A stretch of 64,000 nt of DNA. Source: an uncultured Flavobacteriaceae bacterium. Its GTDB lineage: Bacteria; Bacteroidota; Bacteroidia; Flavobacteriales; Flavobacteriaceae. The stretch spans positions 558,001-622,000 of the forward strand of contig CANNCA010000002.1 in assembly GCA_947503005.1 (NCBI GenBank), read 5' to 3'. Under the pieces are notes generated by a model. That model saw only the letters and a list, made by a program, of their open reading frames with translations. It was not told the DNA's origin and ran no database searches. The position numbers and the translations under genes were made by a program. Positions 44,409 through 54,608 of the stretch are shown here, piece after piece (position 1 is the stretch's first letter; every line of letters starts with the position of its first letter).

Positions 44409-45860
44409 ATGACAAATTCCTTTAGAACTTTAATAGGTACATTTTTTATTTGTGCAGTGTCGCCATTGCTATCACAAGACCAACATCATTACCAGACCGA
44501 TTTCTCCGTCGAAAATTTAAACGAGCGAAGGGCTACTATCTTGGCGACCCTTGGAGATAATGCCATCGCTTTGGTACAAGGGGCAGCAGGAAGAGCTGGA
44601 TTTAGTGTTTTCAGACAATCGAACACGTTTTTTTATTTAACGGGTATAGAGACCGATCACGCGTATCTTTTGCTAAACGGAAAAAATAAAAAATCGACTT
44701 TATATCTTCCCCATAGGGATGAAGGTCGTGAAAAAGGACAAGGAAAAATTTTATCAGCCGAGGACGAAAACCTAGTAAAAGAACTTACCGGGATAGATCA
44801 GGTGAAAGGGTACGAATTTCTTTCGGCCGACCTGCTTCGCACAGGATTGATCAAATCGAATCCTGCACTTTTGTATACCCCCTTGAGTCCTGCTGAAACA
44901 GGCAATGATAGTCGCGATGAACTTCTTTACGGACAGGCTAGAGCCGCTGCCGACCCATGGGACAGCAACAGTACTAGGGAAGCCTTGTTCGTTCAGCAAA
45001 TACATTCTCAATTTCCACAATTCGAAATTCGCGACCTTTCTCCTATACTTGATGAGATGCGGCTCATTAAAAGTGCAGCTGAAATCGAACTGATACGAAA
45101 GGCCACCCAAATTGCGGGACTCGGTATTATGGAAGCCATGCGATCCACCAAACCAGGTGTTTATGAATATCAACTCGATGCCGCAGCCAAATACGTGTTT
45201 CATTTAAATGGGGCTCGTGGCGATGGTTATGCCTCGATTATTGGAGGAGGTACCAATGCCTATATGGGACATTATTTTCATAAAACGGATGTATTGAACG
45301 ATGGAGATTTGGTCCTGATGGATTATGCGCCCGATTACCGCTACTACACCAGCGATGTTACTCGCATTTGGCCGGTCAACGGTAAGTTCGACAAGGCTCA
45401 AATAGCTTTGTATGATTACATCGTAGCCTATCGGGATGCACTTTTCAAACACATCAAACCAGGGGTGACCTCTAACGATGTATTAAATCAAGCGGCAGCG
45501 GACATGAAAGTATATCTAAAGGGAAAAACTTTTGCTAACCCTAACCATTTGAAAGCAGTACAGGAAGGAATAAAATTCAGAGGTCATTTTCAACATCCTG
45601 TGGGCATGGCCGTACATGATGTGGGAATCGTGCACCGTACTCCATTACGACCCGGAATGGTCTTTACTATTGACCCTATGATTTGGATACCTGAAGAACG
45701 TTTATATATTCGAATAGAAGATGTTGCTTTGGTAACTAAAGATGGTGTCGAAAATTTAAGCGCATTTGTTCCTTCTTCCATAGAAGCAATAGAAAAAACC
45801 ATCAAGGAAAAAGGGTTGGTTGAATTCCACCCACCTGCTGAGCTACCTTTTAAGAATTAA
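44409..45860 (+). CDS. pepP: exported Xaa-Pro aminopeptidase (M24B)
   Basis: The 483-residue protein has a signal peptide (cleavage after SPLLSQ), an aminopeptidase P N-terminal domain (about 28-175) and a pita-bread M24 domain (about 205-470). Metal ligands visible are the Asp residues of VLMDYAPDYRYYTSDVTRIW, His in HPVGMAVHDVG, the acidic residue in FTIDPM and Glu in IRIEDVALVT. The usual Glu of TIEPG is Asp here, a mild change. It removes N-terminal residues before proline, probably in the periplasm. Single gene on the plus strand. Confidence 0.88.
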   Translation: MTNSFRTLIGTFFICAVSPLLSQDQHHYQTDFSVENLNERRATILATLGDNAIALVQGAAGRAGFSVFRQSNTFFYLTGIETDHAYLLLNGKNKKSTLYLPHRDEGREKGQGKILSAEDENLVKELTGIDQVKGYEFLSADLLRTGLIKSNPALLYTPLSPAETGNDSRDELLYGQARAAADPWDSNSTREALFVQQIHSQFPQFEIRDLSPILDEMRLIKSAAEIELIRKATQIAGLGIMEAMRSTKPGVYEYQLDAAAKYVFHLNGARGDGYASIIGGGTNAYMGHYFHKTDVLNDGDLVLMDYAPDYRYYTSDVTRIWPVNGKFDKAQIALYDYIVAYRDALFKHIKPGVTSNDVLNQAAADMKVYLKGKTFANPNHLKAVQEGIKFRGHFQHPVGMAVHDVGIVHRTPLRPGMVFTIDPMIWIPEERLYIRIEDVALVTKDGVENLSAFVPSSIEAIEKTIKEKGLVEFHPPAELPFKN

Positions 45861-45888
45861 TTGGGGTATCCTTAAGCGTCGACGAATA

Positions 45889-46746
45889 CTATTTTTTGGT
45901 AAGCCCTGCATGTAGCATTACCCCAGAAGTATACAGGATAACTACGATAACGACCCATCGAAGCACATCTAAGGGTAATGACTTCACTACGAAAGCAGCA
46001 ATTGCTACCGCTACAATACCAGGTATGGCCATTGCAACTGCCGCCTTTCGATTATAGGCCTTCTCCTGAATAAAACGCACGGAAGCCGGTGGCATCAAAA
46101 AAGCACAAGATCCCATCATAATCGGAAAAGCAACTTGGGGTGACATGCCCAAAGCAAAGACCAGCGCCATGCAAGGTGCGTATAGGCCAATACCAGCGGT
46201 CATTAAAGCACCTAGGGCAAAATTTACGACTACGGCAATGGCCAGTTTTCCGTCTTGGAGCCCAATGGCGTTTCCTCCTCCTTGAATCCATTCCAAGCTT
46301 GTCGCCATCATGAAAAAAGCCGTAACCAATAAGGCAAAGCCCATGACCAATCGTATCTTTTTTTCTGACATTTTTGCCACCACACCGGCACCGAGGACGG
46401 CACCCAGGGCAGCAGATATGAACATGAGGACCATGGTCACCGGTTCTACTTCAATTATGGTTATGAAAATCAATGCTTGAAGCAATACAGGAAGGGTATT
46501 CGCCACGTTCATAGTCCCTGGAATATGTTTGTCTGTAGTTTGCTTTGTAAACTTCAGTAGTGCCGTTTGTGGAGCAAAGGCACCGATGCCCAGTACATCA
46601 AAAAAATTGACCACAAAACCGATAAGCGAAGTTTTCAACCAACTGCTGTCCTCCAAAGTATCTCGATGTGCTAGAAAGTCCCTTGTCAAAACAATTGCGA
46701 ACCAGATGGCAAGACCTGCCAAGGAAACCCAAAGTATTGTTATCAT
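45889..46746 (-). CDS. TauE/SafE-family sulfite exporter-like permease
   Basis: I used the ATG at 46746 (the longer frame to 46785 begins with TTG). The 285-residue protein has about eight membrane segments and the family repeats SLIGFVVNFFDVLGIGAFAPQ and VNFALGALMTAGIGLYAPCM. TauE/SafE proteins export sulfite, sulfonates or other small organic anions. It lies 63 bases downstream of the L-serine dehydratase gene on the same strand and may form an operon with it. Confidence 0.85.
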   Translation of the reverse strand: MITILWVSLAGLAIWFAIVLTRDFLAHRDTLEDSSWLKTSLIGFVVNFFDVLGIGAFAPQTALLKFTKQTTDKHIPGTMNVANTLPVLLQALIFITIIEVEPVTMVLMFISAALGAVLGAGVVAKMSEKKIRLVMGFALLVTAFFMMATSLEWIQGGGNAIGLQDGKLAIAVVVNFALGALMTAGIGLYAPCMALVFALGMSPQVAFPIMMGSCAFLMPPASVRFIQEKAYNRKAAVAMAIPGIVAVAIAAFVVKSLPLDVLRWVVIVVILYTSGVMLHAGLTKK

Positions 46747-46809
46747 ATTTGTTTTTGGTCGGTTAGGGAAATATACAATGCGCAATTGGTTATAGGCTTC
46801 GAAGCTTGC

Positions 46810-48399
46810 CTAGCATACCTTAAAAAATGTTTTGTTGCTTCGCAGTTCACCATTGGCCAATTTAGCTTCAATTTCTTTTGCTGCCTTTGTAATGGCAAGT
46901 CCTCCGAGGCCCGTACAACAAAGTTCATTAGGCAAGGCATCGCCGACACGTTTCATGGTTTCGACTACTTCGTCCAAAGGAATCAAGTGATTATAGTCTG
47001 ACAAGGCCATATTGGCACAAGAAATTGCGTTGGTCGCTGCCATTACATTTCTGTTCAGACAAGGTGCTTCTACCCTATCTGCAATCATGTCACATATCAT
47101 ACCCAGACTAGATTGTAAGGCCATGGAAGCTGCCGAAAGGGATTGGTTCAATGTTCCCTTTTTTAGCGAAACAATACCTGCGGCCGCCATGCCCGAACCG
47201 GAACCGCATTCGGCCATACAGCCTCCGACTTCAGCTGCGAAAGTGGCGTGTTCCGCTATAAAAACTCCTATGATTCCCGCAGCCAAAAGTGCTTTTACCA
47301 TTTCGTCCTCCGAAAGCTCCAAGGTTTTGCCAACACCTAAAATTGCGCCAGGAAGCGCGCCACAAGAACCCGCAGTAGGAGCAGCAACAACAACACCCAT
47401 TGAACTTTTAACTTCCATCATTGCAGAGGTATAAAGAATCACTTGGTTCAAAACATCTCCTTCTACCAATTTTTTACCATCCAACCGTTCCTGAAAAGTT
47501 AGGGATTGTGGACCAAGAATGCGATCGGCATACGTGGTTCCCTTTAAACCAAGGTCGATGGCACTTTTCATAATCTTAAAAATCGAACGCATTTTCTCGA
47601 AAACGTCATGCGCCGACATATCACCTCGCATACTTTCATAAGCAACAGCCAATTCCCATAATTCAAGATTCTTTTCTTTATTGTATTCCAACATTTCATT
47701 ACAAGTAACAAAAGGCACTACGAGGTTCTTACGGGACATTACCGGAAGAACAGGATATAATTTTTTGATAAAAAGAACTTCATCCATTTCTAAAAGTGAA
47801 GTCTCTAATGAATTAGTAATGAATTGATTAGATTTTATTTCTAGAAATGTGAAATTCCCCTGACGATATTCAATCTCATCACACTCAAAGGATTGTTCAA
47901 TAAGGGTGTCAAGTTCGGCAGGTGACTGCACATATACCAAGGTTTGGTAAAAGTCTCCGGCCATAGAAACAGGAGCACCGTCGATTTCAATAAGCTCGAT
48001 CATACCTCCCCCAGTAGAAATGGCCGTTACCGTTCGGGTCTCCTTCTCGTTCTTCAAAGTGATTTTATACGTATTCGGGTGTGTGGCACCAATAGGGTGA
48101 ATGTCGATTTTAACTTGTATACCTACTTCAGCAATAGCCTGTAAATAATTAGGTAAGCGCTCATCATCTGCTTCCCATCCCATAAATCCTCCGAATAAAC
48201 CCATGTCCGACCCTTGACCTTTATGGGTAGTGGCCAATGAACCGTTGGGATCGAACTCAATATATACTTCTTTGATATCACCATCCATCAAATCAAGACA
48301 CATTCTGCCAATGCGTAAAGATGCGGCGCAATGCGAGCTTGAAGGGCCACGCATAACCGGACCGATGACATCATTGAAAATACTGGGATATTTCTTCAT
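46810..48399 (-). CDS. sdaA: iron-sulfur L-serine ammonia-lyase (L-serine dehydratase)
   Basis: The 529-residue single-chain enzyme has an N-terminal beta-type domain beginning SIFNDVIGPVMRGPSSSHCA, an insert at about 150-270, and the alpha-type catalytic domain with APTAGSCGALPG, AECGSGSGMAAAG and VEAPCLNRN. The three Cys residues are the likely [4Fe-4S] ligands. It converts L-serine to pyruvate and ammonia. The length is greater than the standard one-chain form (about 455) because of the insert, as in other Bacteroidota members. It is followed by a TauE/SafE permease gene. Confidence 0.92.
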   Translation of the reverse strand: MKKYPSIFNDVIGPVMRGPSSSHCAASLRIGRMCLDLMDGDIKEVYIEFDPNGSLATTHKGQGSDMGLFGGFMGWEADDERLPNYLQAIAEVGIQVKIDIHPIGATHPNTYKITLKNEKETRTVTAISTGGGMIELIEIDGAPVSMAGDFYQTLVYVQSPAELDTLIEQSFECDEIEYRQGNFTFLEIKSNQFITNSLETSLLEMDEVLFIKKLYPVLPVMSRKNLVVPFVTCNEMLEYNKEKNLELWELAVAYESMRGDMSAHDVFEKMRSIFKIMKSAIDLGLKGTTYADRILGPQSLTFQERLDGKKLVEGDVLNQVILYTSAMMEVKSSMGVVVAAPTAGSCGALPGAILGVGKTLELSEDEMVKALLAAGIIGVFIAEHATFAAEVGGCMAECGSGSGMAAAGIVSLKKGTLNQSLSAASMALQSSLGMICDMIADRVEAPCLNRNVMAATNAISCANMALSDYNHLIPLDEVVETMKRVGDALPNELCCTGLGGLAITKAAKEIEAKLANGELRSNKTFFKVC

Positions 48400-48972
48400 C
48401 TTGTGAATTAAATTTAAAAGTTATAGGTCAAATGCAATAGAATTACATAATACGAATCTTTAAAATAGTAAAAATTTAGGTGCTATTTCATGAAAGCAAC
48501 AATTTCCAACTCAGCAATATTCATGTTTTCATGTGCATATTGGTGCTACCGTTGCACCACGGTTACTGTTTTCAAATTGCTTATAAATAAATAAACTTTC
48601 GGAAATAGAAATTGATGCAAACCCATGAAGGTTCAAATCTTTCTGTCCTTATAGCTAATTATTGTCCAGTAGCTATCTACAAATCAATTGTCACTTGATT
48701 TAAAGTGCCATGAACTTTGTAGTTACTAACAATTTCAGATTTTAAGTAACGAAGGGGGGAAGGCATTTAAGCATCAAATGGATTTATATACTAGAAGAAA
48801 TAAATCAAATAATTACGGATGAATCAATTGAAAACAATAGAATTTAGGGGAGGTTAATGATAATACAAGAACAAGAATTTGTAATGACCTTTATGAGCAT
48901 TATCCAGCTTCGATAAAGCCTTTTCAACTAATTCTTAGGTTTTTTCAAAATAACTTCAATCAACAAGCAAAA
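48400..48972. other. intergenic stretch with a possible decayed reading frame
   Basis: No intact gene is visible. At 48846-48859 a very strong ribosome-binding site (AGGGGAGG) stands four bases before an ATG (48857), unusual for this genome. The frame runs MIIQEQEFV and stops after 19 codons. A shift by one base continues as NDLYEHYPASIKPFQ in an open frame. This resembles the start of a frameshifted gene, but the family is not clear. No copies of the intergenic repeat are present. Confidence 0.4.
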
Positions 48973-49818
48973 TCACTTCTTATTGACTTCGACCAATTTG
49001 TCGTCGTTCCATTCGCCACCAGCTACCACATCGCCATCCGTACCGAAAAATTGGCCTGAGCCGCTACGTTTATCTTCTTTCCATTCGCCTGCGTACTTTT
49101 CGCCATTTGGCCAGTAGTAAGTTCCAAAACCACTACGTTTATCATTCTCATAGGTACCCACGTAATACTCACCATCAGGCCAGTAAAAAGTACCTTTACC
49201 ATGTCGCTGATTGTCTTTCCATTGCCCTTCATAACGACTTCCAGAATCAAGTAAGGCAATCCCGAAACCATTGGCTTTTCCGTGCTTCACTTGCCCCACG
49301 TAATGTAATTGGTTGCCTTTTTTGCTTTTAAACTTCAGGTATTCCCCAAAAGACTTATCACGAAGTTGCCGCTGTAGACGTGCCAATTGTACTTTGGTCT
49401 TTTCCAAGTTAAAACTTAGGGAATCATATTTCCTGATTTCCTTGGGAGTCGCCGTAATCGCGTTAGCGGTGGTATCAATAATGTTTGAACTTGTATTAGG
49501 TGCTAACCTCGTATCTTGTTTGTCATGCAATAACTTTTCCGCTAGGGCGATGCGCAACGGAATTCCCATTTTGTTTTCCGTTTGAACATCCATCGACGCA
49601 CTATAGGATTGTATTGCAGTATTATAATCCCCTTTCAATAGCATCGAATCTATATGAACCAATTCCTCGTAGTTATTTAGTTTTTCTACTAAAAGTGCTT
49701 GTTGTTCTTCAGACTGCTTTAATTTTTGTTGCAACTCAGTAGCTCTGGTAATGAAGAATAAGCCTCCTGCGGCAGTTATGGCTAGGGTAAAGTAAGCGAT
49801 AGATTTTTTTATTTTCAT
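48973..49818 (-). CDS. MORN-repeat protein with N-terminal membrane anchor
   Basis: The 281-residue protein has a membrane anchor (residues 7-24), a coiled coil (about 28-55: LQQKLKQSEEQQALLVEKLN), a linker, and about five MORN repeats at about 175-275 (YEGQWKDNQRHGKGTFYWPDG and related). MORN repeats mediate binding to membranes or partners. It is the last gene of a three-gene operon of envelope proteins, 34 bases after the DUF2490 gene. Binding partner unknown. Confidence 0.85.
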   Translation of the reverse strand: MKIKKSIAYFTLAITAAGGLFFITRATELQQKLKQSEEQQALLVEKLNNYEELVHIDSMLLKGDYNTAIQSYSASMDVQTENKMGIPLRIALAEKLLHDKQDTRLAPNTSSNIIDTTANAITATPKEIRKYDSLSFNLEKTKVQLARLQRQLRDKSFGEYLKFKSKKGNQLHYVGQVKHGKANGFGIALLDSGSRYEGQWKDNQRHGKGTFYWPDGEYYVGTYENDKRSGFGTYYWPNGEKYAGEWKEDKRSGSGQFFGTDGDVVAGGEWNDDKLVEVNKK

Positions 49819-49852
49819 TCTAAAAAATTAAATCAACGCTGATAGATACGGT

Positions 49853-50683
49853 TTAATCGTTCAAATGGATTTCGGGAAGCTTATTTTTTACTTTTCTGAA
49901 GTCTGGGGAGAAATACATGTGGAAGCGCATAGTCCAACCTTGTTTGTAAATTCCTCCGTTACCAAGGTCTTGTCCCTGTGAATACATAAGCCCTGCGGCA
50001 AAGGTCAATCGCGGTGTTGCAATATACCCTAAGGTAGTGGTCAAGCGTAAATCTTCCATCGGACTGGCGACAACTTTCTTACCACTTTGCATTATTAGCT
50101 CAGCTTCTGGGGAAACATAAAGGGTTTTAGGGGCCAACTTATGACTGTTCAACGGAATCTTGGCACGGAACATATACCGCCATCGATTTCTAAAAATATA
50201 GTCGCTGTTTTCGGCAAATCCCTGTGTCCACCGATGCTCTATTCGTATGCGATGATAAATCATAGCGGAATACAACGGCATAGCAAACTGGTATTGGTGC
50301 CAAATACGCCATTCAGGTACTACATTGCGATCTGTTGAATCTTCATCTGTGTTGAAATTGATTCGCACTACCCCACCCAAACTGAAATTGGTTTTTTTGG
50401 AATAAATATAACCAATAGCGTGTCGATTATAAATTTGTGCGATTTGGCCTATCCAAGGTGTTGCTTCCGTTTCTTGAAAACGAAAATGAGTCTGTGCATC
50501 CCAAAAGAAACGTTTACCGATACGGATATTTCCGTAAGTGTTGAACCAAACTTTGGTCGTCGGGTCTTTGTATTTAGATTCCAAAGGAAGTGCTTCATTC
50601 TCCACTTCCTGAGCGGAAATGGTAAATGATATCAAGGCCATGAGTAAGAATAGCCAATTTGAGGTATTACTGGTTGCTCTCAT
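49853..50683 (-). CDS. DUF2490 outer-membrane protein
   Basis: The 276-residue protein has a signal peptide (cleavage after TISAQ) and a barrel of alternating strands (VWFNTYGNIRIGKRFFWDAQ, YRNRWRYMFRAKIPLN-like strands, WTMRFHMYFSPDF at the end) characteristic of the DUF2490 family of Bacteroidota outer-membrane proteins. Its role is not known. It lies between a MORN-repeat gene and a large secreted protein gene (three-base gap) in one operon. Confidence 0.82.
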   Translation of the reverse strand: MRATSNTSNWLFLLMALISFTISAQEVENEALPLESKYKDPTTKVWFNTYGNIRIGKRFFWDAQTHFRFQETEATPWIGQIAQIYNRHAIGYIYSKKTNFSLGGVVRINFNTDEDSTDRNVVPEWRIWHQYQFAMPLYSAMIYHRIRIEHRWTQGFAENSDYIFRNRWRYMFRAKIPLNSHKLAPKTLYVSPEAELIMQSGKKVVASPMEDLRLTTTLGYIATPRLTFAAGLMYSQGQDLGNGGIYKQGWTMRFHMYFSPDFRKVKNKLPEIHLND

Positions 50684-50686
50684 TGG

Positions 50687-52639
50687 TTAGTCTTCTTTTT
50701 CTATTGCCGCTGCAACTAATAGCTTCAGTATTTCTTCAGGATTCTTTTCCCTTTTTAACTTTCGCTCTAGTTTTCGGGTGTCTTCTTCGCGAAGATCCTC
50801 CATGCGTTGATTTGTTCGCAAAATTTGTTGATTCACTAAATCAGCGCTTTCGCAATCAATGGCGGTTGCTACTTTTTCAATAAAATATGGAAGTAATATT
50901 TTGGAATACGAGGCAGTAATACGTTTTTTAACTTCCTCGTCCATCACTGTAGCCATAAATGGATTCCAAACACTGTCTTGATATAGTGTAGCGATTTTTT
51001 CTTGTTCTTCAGGCAGTGCTCCCAAAGTATCTGCAAGGGTAAGCAATTGCATTAAACAGGTTTTTAAGTTGTTACCGTATGCTAATTTTTCATTGGAATT
51101 CTCGATCATGGCATATTTTTCCAAAGAAGAATCTCCCAATGAACTAATTTGTTCCAAGGCCTTTTGGTAGGTTTTTGGTAGTTTTTTTAAAGAATCGACT
51201 TTTAGAACTAAGGAATCGTTCAAGGCAATTAGTTCTTCTTCAAGTCGGTTTAAATCTTGTAATTTTTCTTCATTGGTCAATTGATCAGCTAATGAATCTT
51301 TGACCCGCTCCAGGCTTAATTTGGCATAGGCAATCAATTGACTTATTGCACTGAGGTTGTTGTCCTCAAAATTGAACTCCCCTGCATTGGCTAGTTCAAA
51401 GGTTCTAGTCGATGGTAAACCATCAGTAATAGTTAAGCTTGTACCTGGTTTCCCGTTGGGCCAAAGTGTTTTTAGTAGCTGTTGGACGTCAATATATTCA
51501 ATGATCCCCTGATGGCGGTATTTTACGAATTCAACAAGAGGTCGTACAAAGTCTGTAGTAATCGTCGAAACCACATTGTAATGGTAGAGGGCTTCAGGGT
51601 CAGATCGCTTAATAATATTGAAATGACTATTGCCCAATAAGTTTTCACTGATTGCACTAGCTGTTTCAAAATTATGGGCAATGTCATCTAAGGTCACTTT
51701 TTGAACAGAATCCAATTCGTAGAAGGGAACCTTAACTCGATACTTTGGTTGAAATGTTGTGCTGCCCAATTGAGAAAGAATGGTACTCAATTTCCCATAG
51801 TACGTTTCGTTTTGAGAAAATAAACCGGAAATACCTTTAGTAAGGTCCAATGAATCCCCGCGCGTGGATAGAGTAGCTTCCAGCAACATGATGTATTTTT
51901 GGCTAAAAGGTATAGTTCGATATTCTATTTCATCTTTTTCGAAAACCGACAGTGTTTTCGGAATTCCATCTCTAACATTTTTTATCCTTAGCAAGAGTCC
52001 ATCCTCGAAAAACCAGCTTTCGGTATCTTCAATGACATCCAAGGAATAGGAGGACCATTCATCATGAGCCAGACCGTTACGAAGAAAACGGCCGACTAGC
52101 ACTGAACTATGATTCTCGATTTTAAAATTCTGTTGGGGCACTCCGTTTTCAAAAGTGAATTCACTCTTAAAAAGCGTCTTGTCGATTTCAGAATCTTTTA
52201 TTTGGTTGACCTGATACGTCCACTTGCCATCGGGTGAACCGTTCTTAATTGAACCGTTACCTTCCTCTTGAACACCACTAATAAGTACTCGGTATTCAAA
52301 ATCGACCACCTTACTCTCATTATCCGATTGGTATTCTCCGAACTGAAATTTCCAAGGACCAACGGCTACTCCTTTTTCAAATCGGCCCTTGAAAAAAAAT
52401 GAGGCGTCTTCCTCCTTGAGCAATGCTTCAAGACTTGAGCGCTGCATTTGAAAATCACCATCTAAAATCGTATCCGTCCCCGAAAGATAATATTGATATT
52501 TGGCCTTTCCTGAATAACTCCCGATTTCATAGTTGCCCTCATACTGCGATTGCGCTTGAGCACCCAATTGTAGGGGTAGGTGAAGTATTAGAAAAATTAG
52601 GATGCTAGTAAAAAGAAAATTCCTGTCAACACGATTCAT
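50687..52639 (-). CDS. large secreted protein with MORN/YwqK-like N-terminal half
   Basis: The 650-residue protein has a signal peptide (hydrophobic 9-26, cleavage after GAQAQ). Residues 30-230 contain beta repeats (GRFEKGVAVGPWKFQFGEY, GNGSIKNGSPDGKWTYQVNQ) that resemble MORN or YwqK antitoxin-type repeats. The second half (about 330-640) is mostly helical. No catalytic motif is visible. It heads the operon with the DUF2490 and MORN genes; the shared repeat type suggests a common envelope function. Confidence 0.65.
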   Translation of the reverse strand: MNRVDRNFLFTSILIFLILHLPLQLGAQAQSQYEGNYEIGSYSGKAKYQYYLSGTDTILDGDFQMQRSSLEALLKEEDASFFFKGRFEKGVAVGPWKFQFGEYQSDNESKVVDFEYRVLISGVQEEGNGSIKNGSPDGKWTYQVNQIKDSEIDKTLFKSEFTFENGVPQQNFKIENHSSVLVGRFLRNGLAHDEWSSYSLDVIEDTESWFFEDGLLLRIKNVRDGIPKTLSVFEKDEIEYRTIPFSQKYIMLLEATLSTRGDSLDLTKGISGLFSQNETYYGKLSTILSQLGSTTFQPKYRVKVPFYELDSVQKVTLDDIAHNFETASAISENLLGNSHFNIIKRSDPEALYHYNVVSTITTDFVRPLVEFVKYRHQGIIEYIDVQQLLKTLWPNGKPGTSLTITDGLPSTRTFELANAGEFNFEDNNLSAISQLIAYAKLSLERVKDSLADQLTNEEKLQDLNRLEEELIALNDSLVLKVDSLKKLPKTYQKALEQISSLGDSSLEKYAMIENSNEKLAYGNNLKTCLMQLLTLADTLGALPEEQEKIATLYQDSVWNPFMATVMDEEVKKRITASYSKILLPYFIEKVATAIDCESADLVNQQILRTNQRMEDLREEDTRKLERKLKREKNPEEILKLLVAAAIEKED

Positions 52640-52829
52640 GCGGTAAAAAAAGTGATTTTTGGTTAGTCTTACGTGGAATAATACGGAAAAGTGTACTGTT
52701 TGGATTTCTTAAATCTGTTTTTTTGTCAAAACTTGAAGAATATGAACCAAAATACGCATTTGGGCCATTCAAAATTGAATTTTTAATACCGCCGTTCGTA
52801 TCTGGAAATATTGTAACTTTCTTATCAAT

Positions 52830-53570
52830 ATGCTATCAAAACACGAAATAGAAAAGCTAGAACGCGATGGATATTTAGGATTAGGACAACTACTTTCAAC
52901 CTCCGAATTGATTGCTGTTAATCGACGTATTGACGAATTGATTTCAGAGGAAGGAGAAAATGCAGGTTCGGAGCTATTCGACTCCAAATACATTCGCCAT
53001 CCGAAGGAAGCTGGCGCGGACCGTTTGGCTAATTTGGTGAACAAGGGCGCGGTTTTTGATCAGTTCTACACCCACCCTAAAGTCTTGGCGGCCATCGAGG
53101 CGGTATTGGGCAGCGAATATAAATTGTCTTCTTTGAATTATCGTGCCGCGAAGCCCGGTCTGGGGCTTCAAAAACTGCATGTCGATTATGGAAATACCGT
53201 TCCAGAAGGAGTATACAAAGTTTGTAATACCATTTGGTTGCTTGATGACTTTACAGAAAATAATGGTGCTACCCGTATCGTGCCGGGTACACATACTTTA
53301 AAAACGTTACCTCAAGATGCGCTGTACGACCCCAACCTGCCACACCCGAACGAAATCAAGATCATCGCACCCGCAGGGTCGGTATTCATTTTCAATTCGC
53401 ATGTGTGGCACGGCGGTACCACCAATCATACGCAAAACTATCGAAGAAGTATCCACAGTTATTTTTGTACTACAGATCAACCACAACAGTTGGATCAGCG
53501 ACAATATATTACCGAGGAAACCAGACAACGCATCGGCTCGCAGGGACAAAAAATATTGAATGTTTTGTAA
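52830..53570 (+). CDS. phytanoyl-CoA dioxygenase (PhyH) family protein
   Basis: The 246-residue protein is an Fe(II)/2-oxoglutarate dioxygenase-like jelly roll. It has the HxD pair His117/Asp119 in KLHVDYG, the distal His194 in HVWHGGT, and an Arg (205 or 206) that binds 2-oxoglutarate. The FTENNGATRIVPGTH stretch is typical of PhyH. It probably hydroxylates a small molecule; substrate unknown. It is divergent from the secreted-protein operon and convergent with the EamA transporter gene. Confidence 0.86.
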   Translation: MLSKHEIEKLERDGYLGLGQLLSTSELIAVNRRIDELISEEGENAGSELFDSKYIRHPKEAGADRLANLVNKGAVFDQFYTHPKVLAAIEAVLGSEYKLSSLNYRAAKPGLGLQKLHVDYGNTVPEGVYKVCNTIWLLDDFTENNGATRIVPGTHTLKTLPQDALYDPNLPHPNEIKIIAPAGSVFIFNSHVWHGGTTNHTQNYRRSIHSYFCTTDQPQQLDQRQYITEETRQRIGSQGQKILNVL

Positions 53571-53596
53571 CGAATTAAATACATATTTAACAGGGC

Positions 53597-54496
53597 TTAA
53601 GACCTTTTCTTTCGTTTGGATAAACCAAACAACATCAATCCCGAAATTATAATGAGCCCTCCCACCAATTGTACGGAGTATATTTTTTCCCCAAACGGAA
53701 ATGCCAAAACCACCGCAAAAAACGGAATCAAGTTCATATATAGGGTAGCATTTGTGGCCCCTACTTTAATAACACTATAATAAAATGCTCCATAAGCCAA
53801 AGCAGTACCAATAAGCCCCATAAAAAGCATACTATACCAAAAATCAGTACTGGATGGTATAGGAACTGAAAAAAGTTCCGATGATGAGAATATCAAAAAA
53901 AAGATTAATGAGAAGACCGAAGCTACCGTAGTCATCAGTATCGAATTAACATGAGATAAGTTTTTTGCAACAATAATTTGCGAAAATGAAAAGACCAAGG
54001 CCATTAATAAAATATAGACATCTCCTATTTCAAATTGTAATTGGGCCAATCTGTTCAAGTCACCTTTGATTAAAATCAATAGCACGCCAAAAAAACTCAA
54101 ACCGATAGCAAACCATTGCACTGGTTTCAAACGTTTCTTTTCCATAAAAAAAGAAAGCACTGCGGTTATCGCAGGACTTGTAGCAATAATTAGCGACCCA
54201 TTTATCGCGCTTGTGGTTTCCAGCCCTGCATTAAAAAAATAAATAGTCAGAAAAATGCCGAAAAAAGCGGTCAAGAAGAGATTCCACCATTCCTTTGGTG
54301 AAAACTTAAATCGGAACAGTTCCTTTCCAAAACGCCAAAATAAGATTACCAATAACCCCAATACCCCGAGTAAAAATCGCCAAGTGGCGACTCCCATTGG
54401 GCTGTAATAATCTAAGGTGATTATGGTAAGATGGAAATTTGCACCCCAAGCAAACATGGTGAAGACTAAAAGCAGAATTGGTAATAAGGGCTTCAT
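53597..54496 (-). CDS. EamA/DMT-family transporter
   Basis: I used the ATG at 54496 (the TTG at 54505 adds three residues). The 299-residue protein has ten membrane segments in two EamA halves (WGANFHLTIITLDYYSPMGV in the first, VNSILMTTVASVFSLIFFLI and ALAYGAFYYSVIKVGATNAT in the second). The family exports or imports metabolites such as amino acids; substrate unknown. It is divergent from the sugar-acid cluster that starts 112 bases away. Confidence 0.87.
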   Translation of the reverse strand: MKPLLPILLLVFTMFAWGANFHLTIITLDYYSPMGVATWRFLLGVLGLLVILFWRFGKELFRFKFSPKEWWNLFLTAFFGIFLTIYFFNAGLETTSAINGSLIIATSPAITAVLSFFMEKKRLKPVQWFAIGLSFFGVLLILIKGDLNRLAQLQFEIGDVYILLMALVFSFSQIIVAKNLSHVNSILMTTVASVFSLIFFLIFSSSELFSVPIPSSTDFWYSMLFMGLIGTALAYGAFYYSVIKVGATNATLYMNLIPFFAVVLAFPFGEKIYSVQLVGGLIIISGLMLFGLSKRKKRS

Positions 54497-54608
54497 TACT
54501 TGCAAATAGGATTTATATTTTTAAAACCATTGAATTGGCTTTTCAAATATAAGTTTAGTTTTCTAGGAGGATTATCCTAAGAAGCTACTTATTCTATATA
54601 TTTATAAA

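Noticed and set aside
53317-53559. 80-codon frames on both strands inside the PhyH gene
   Set aside because: Shadows of the dioxygenase coding sequence.
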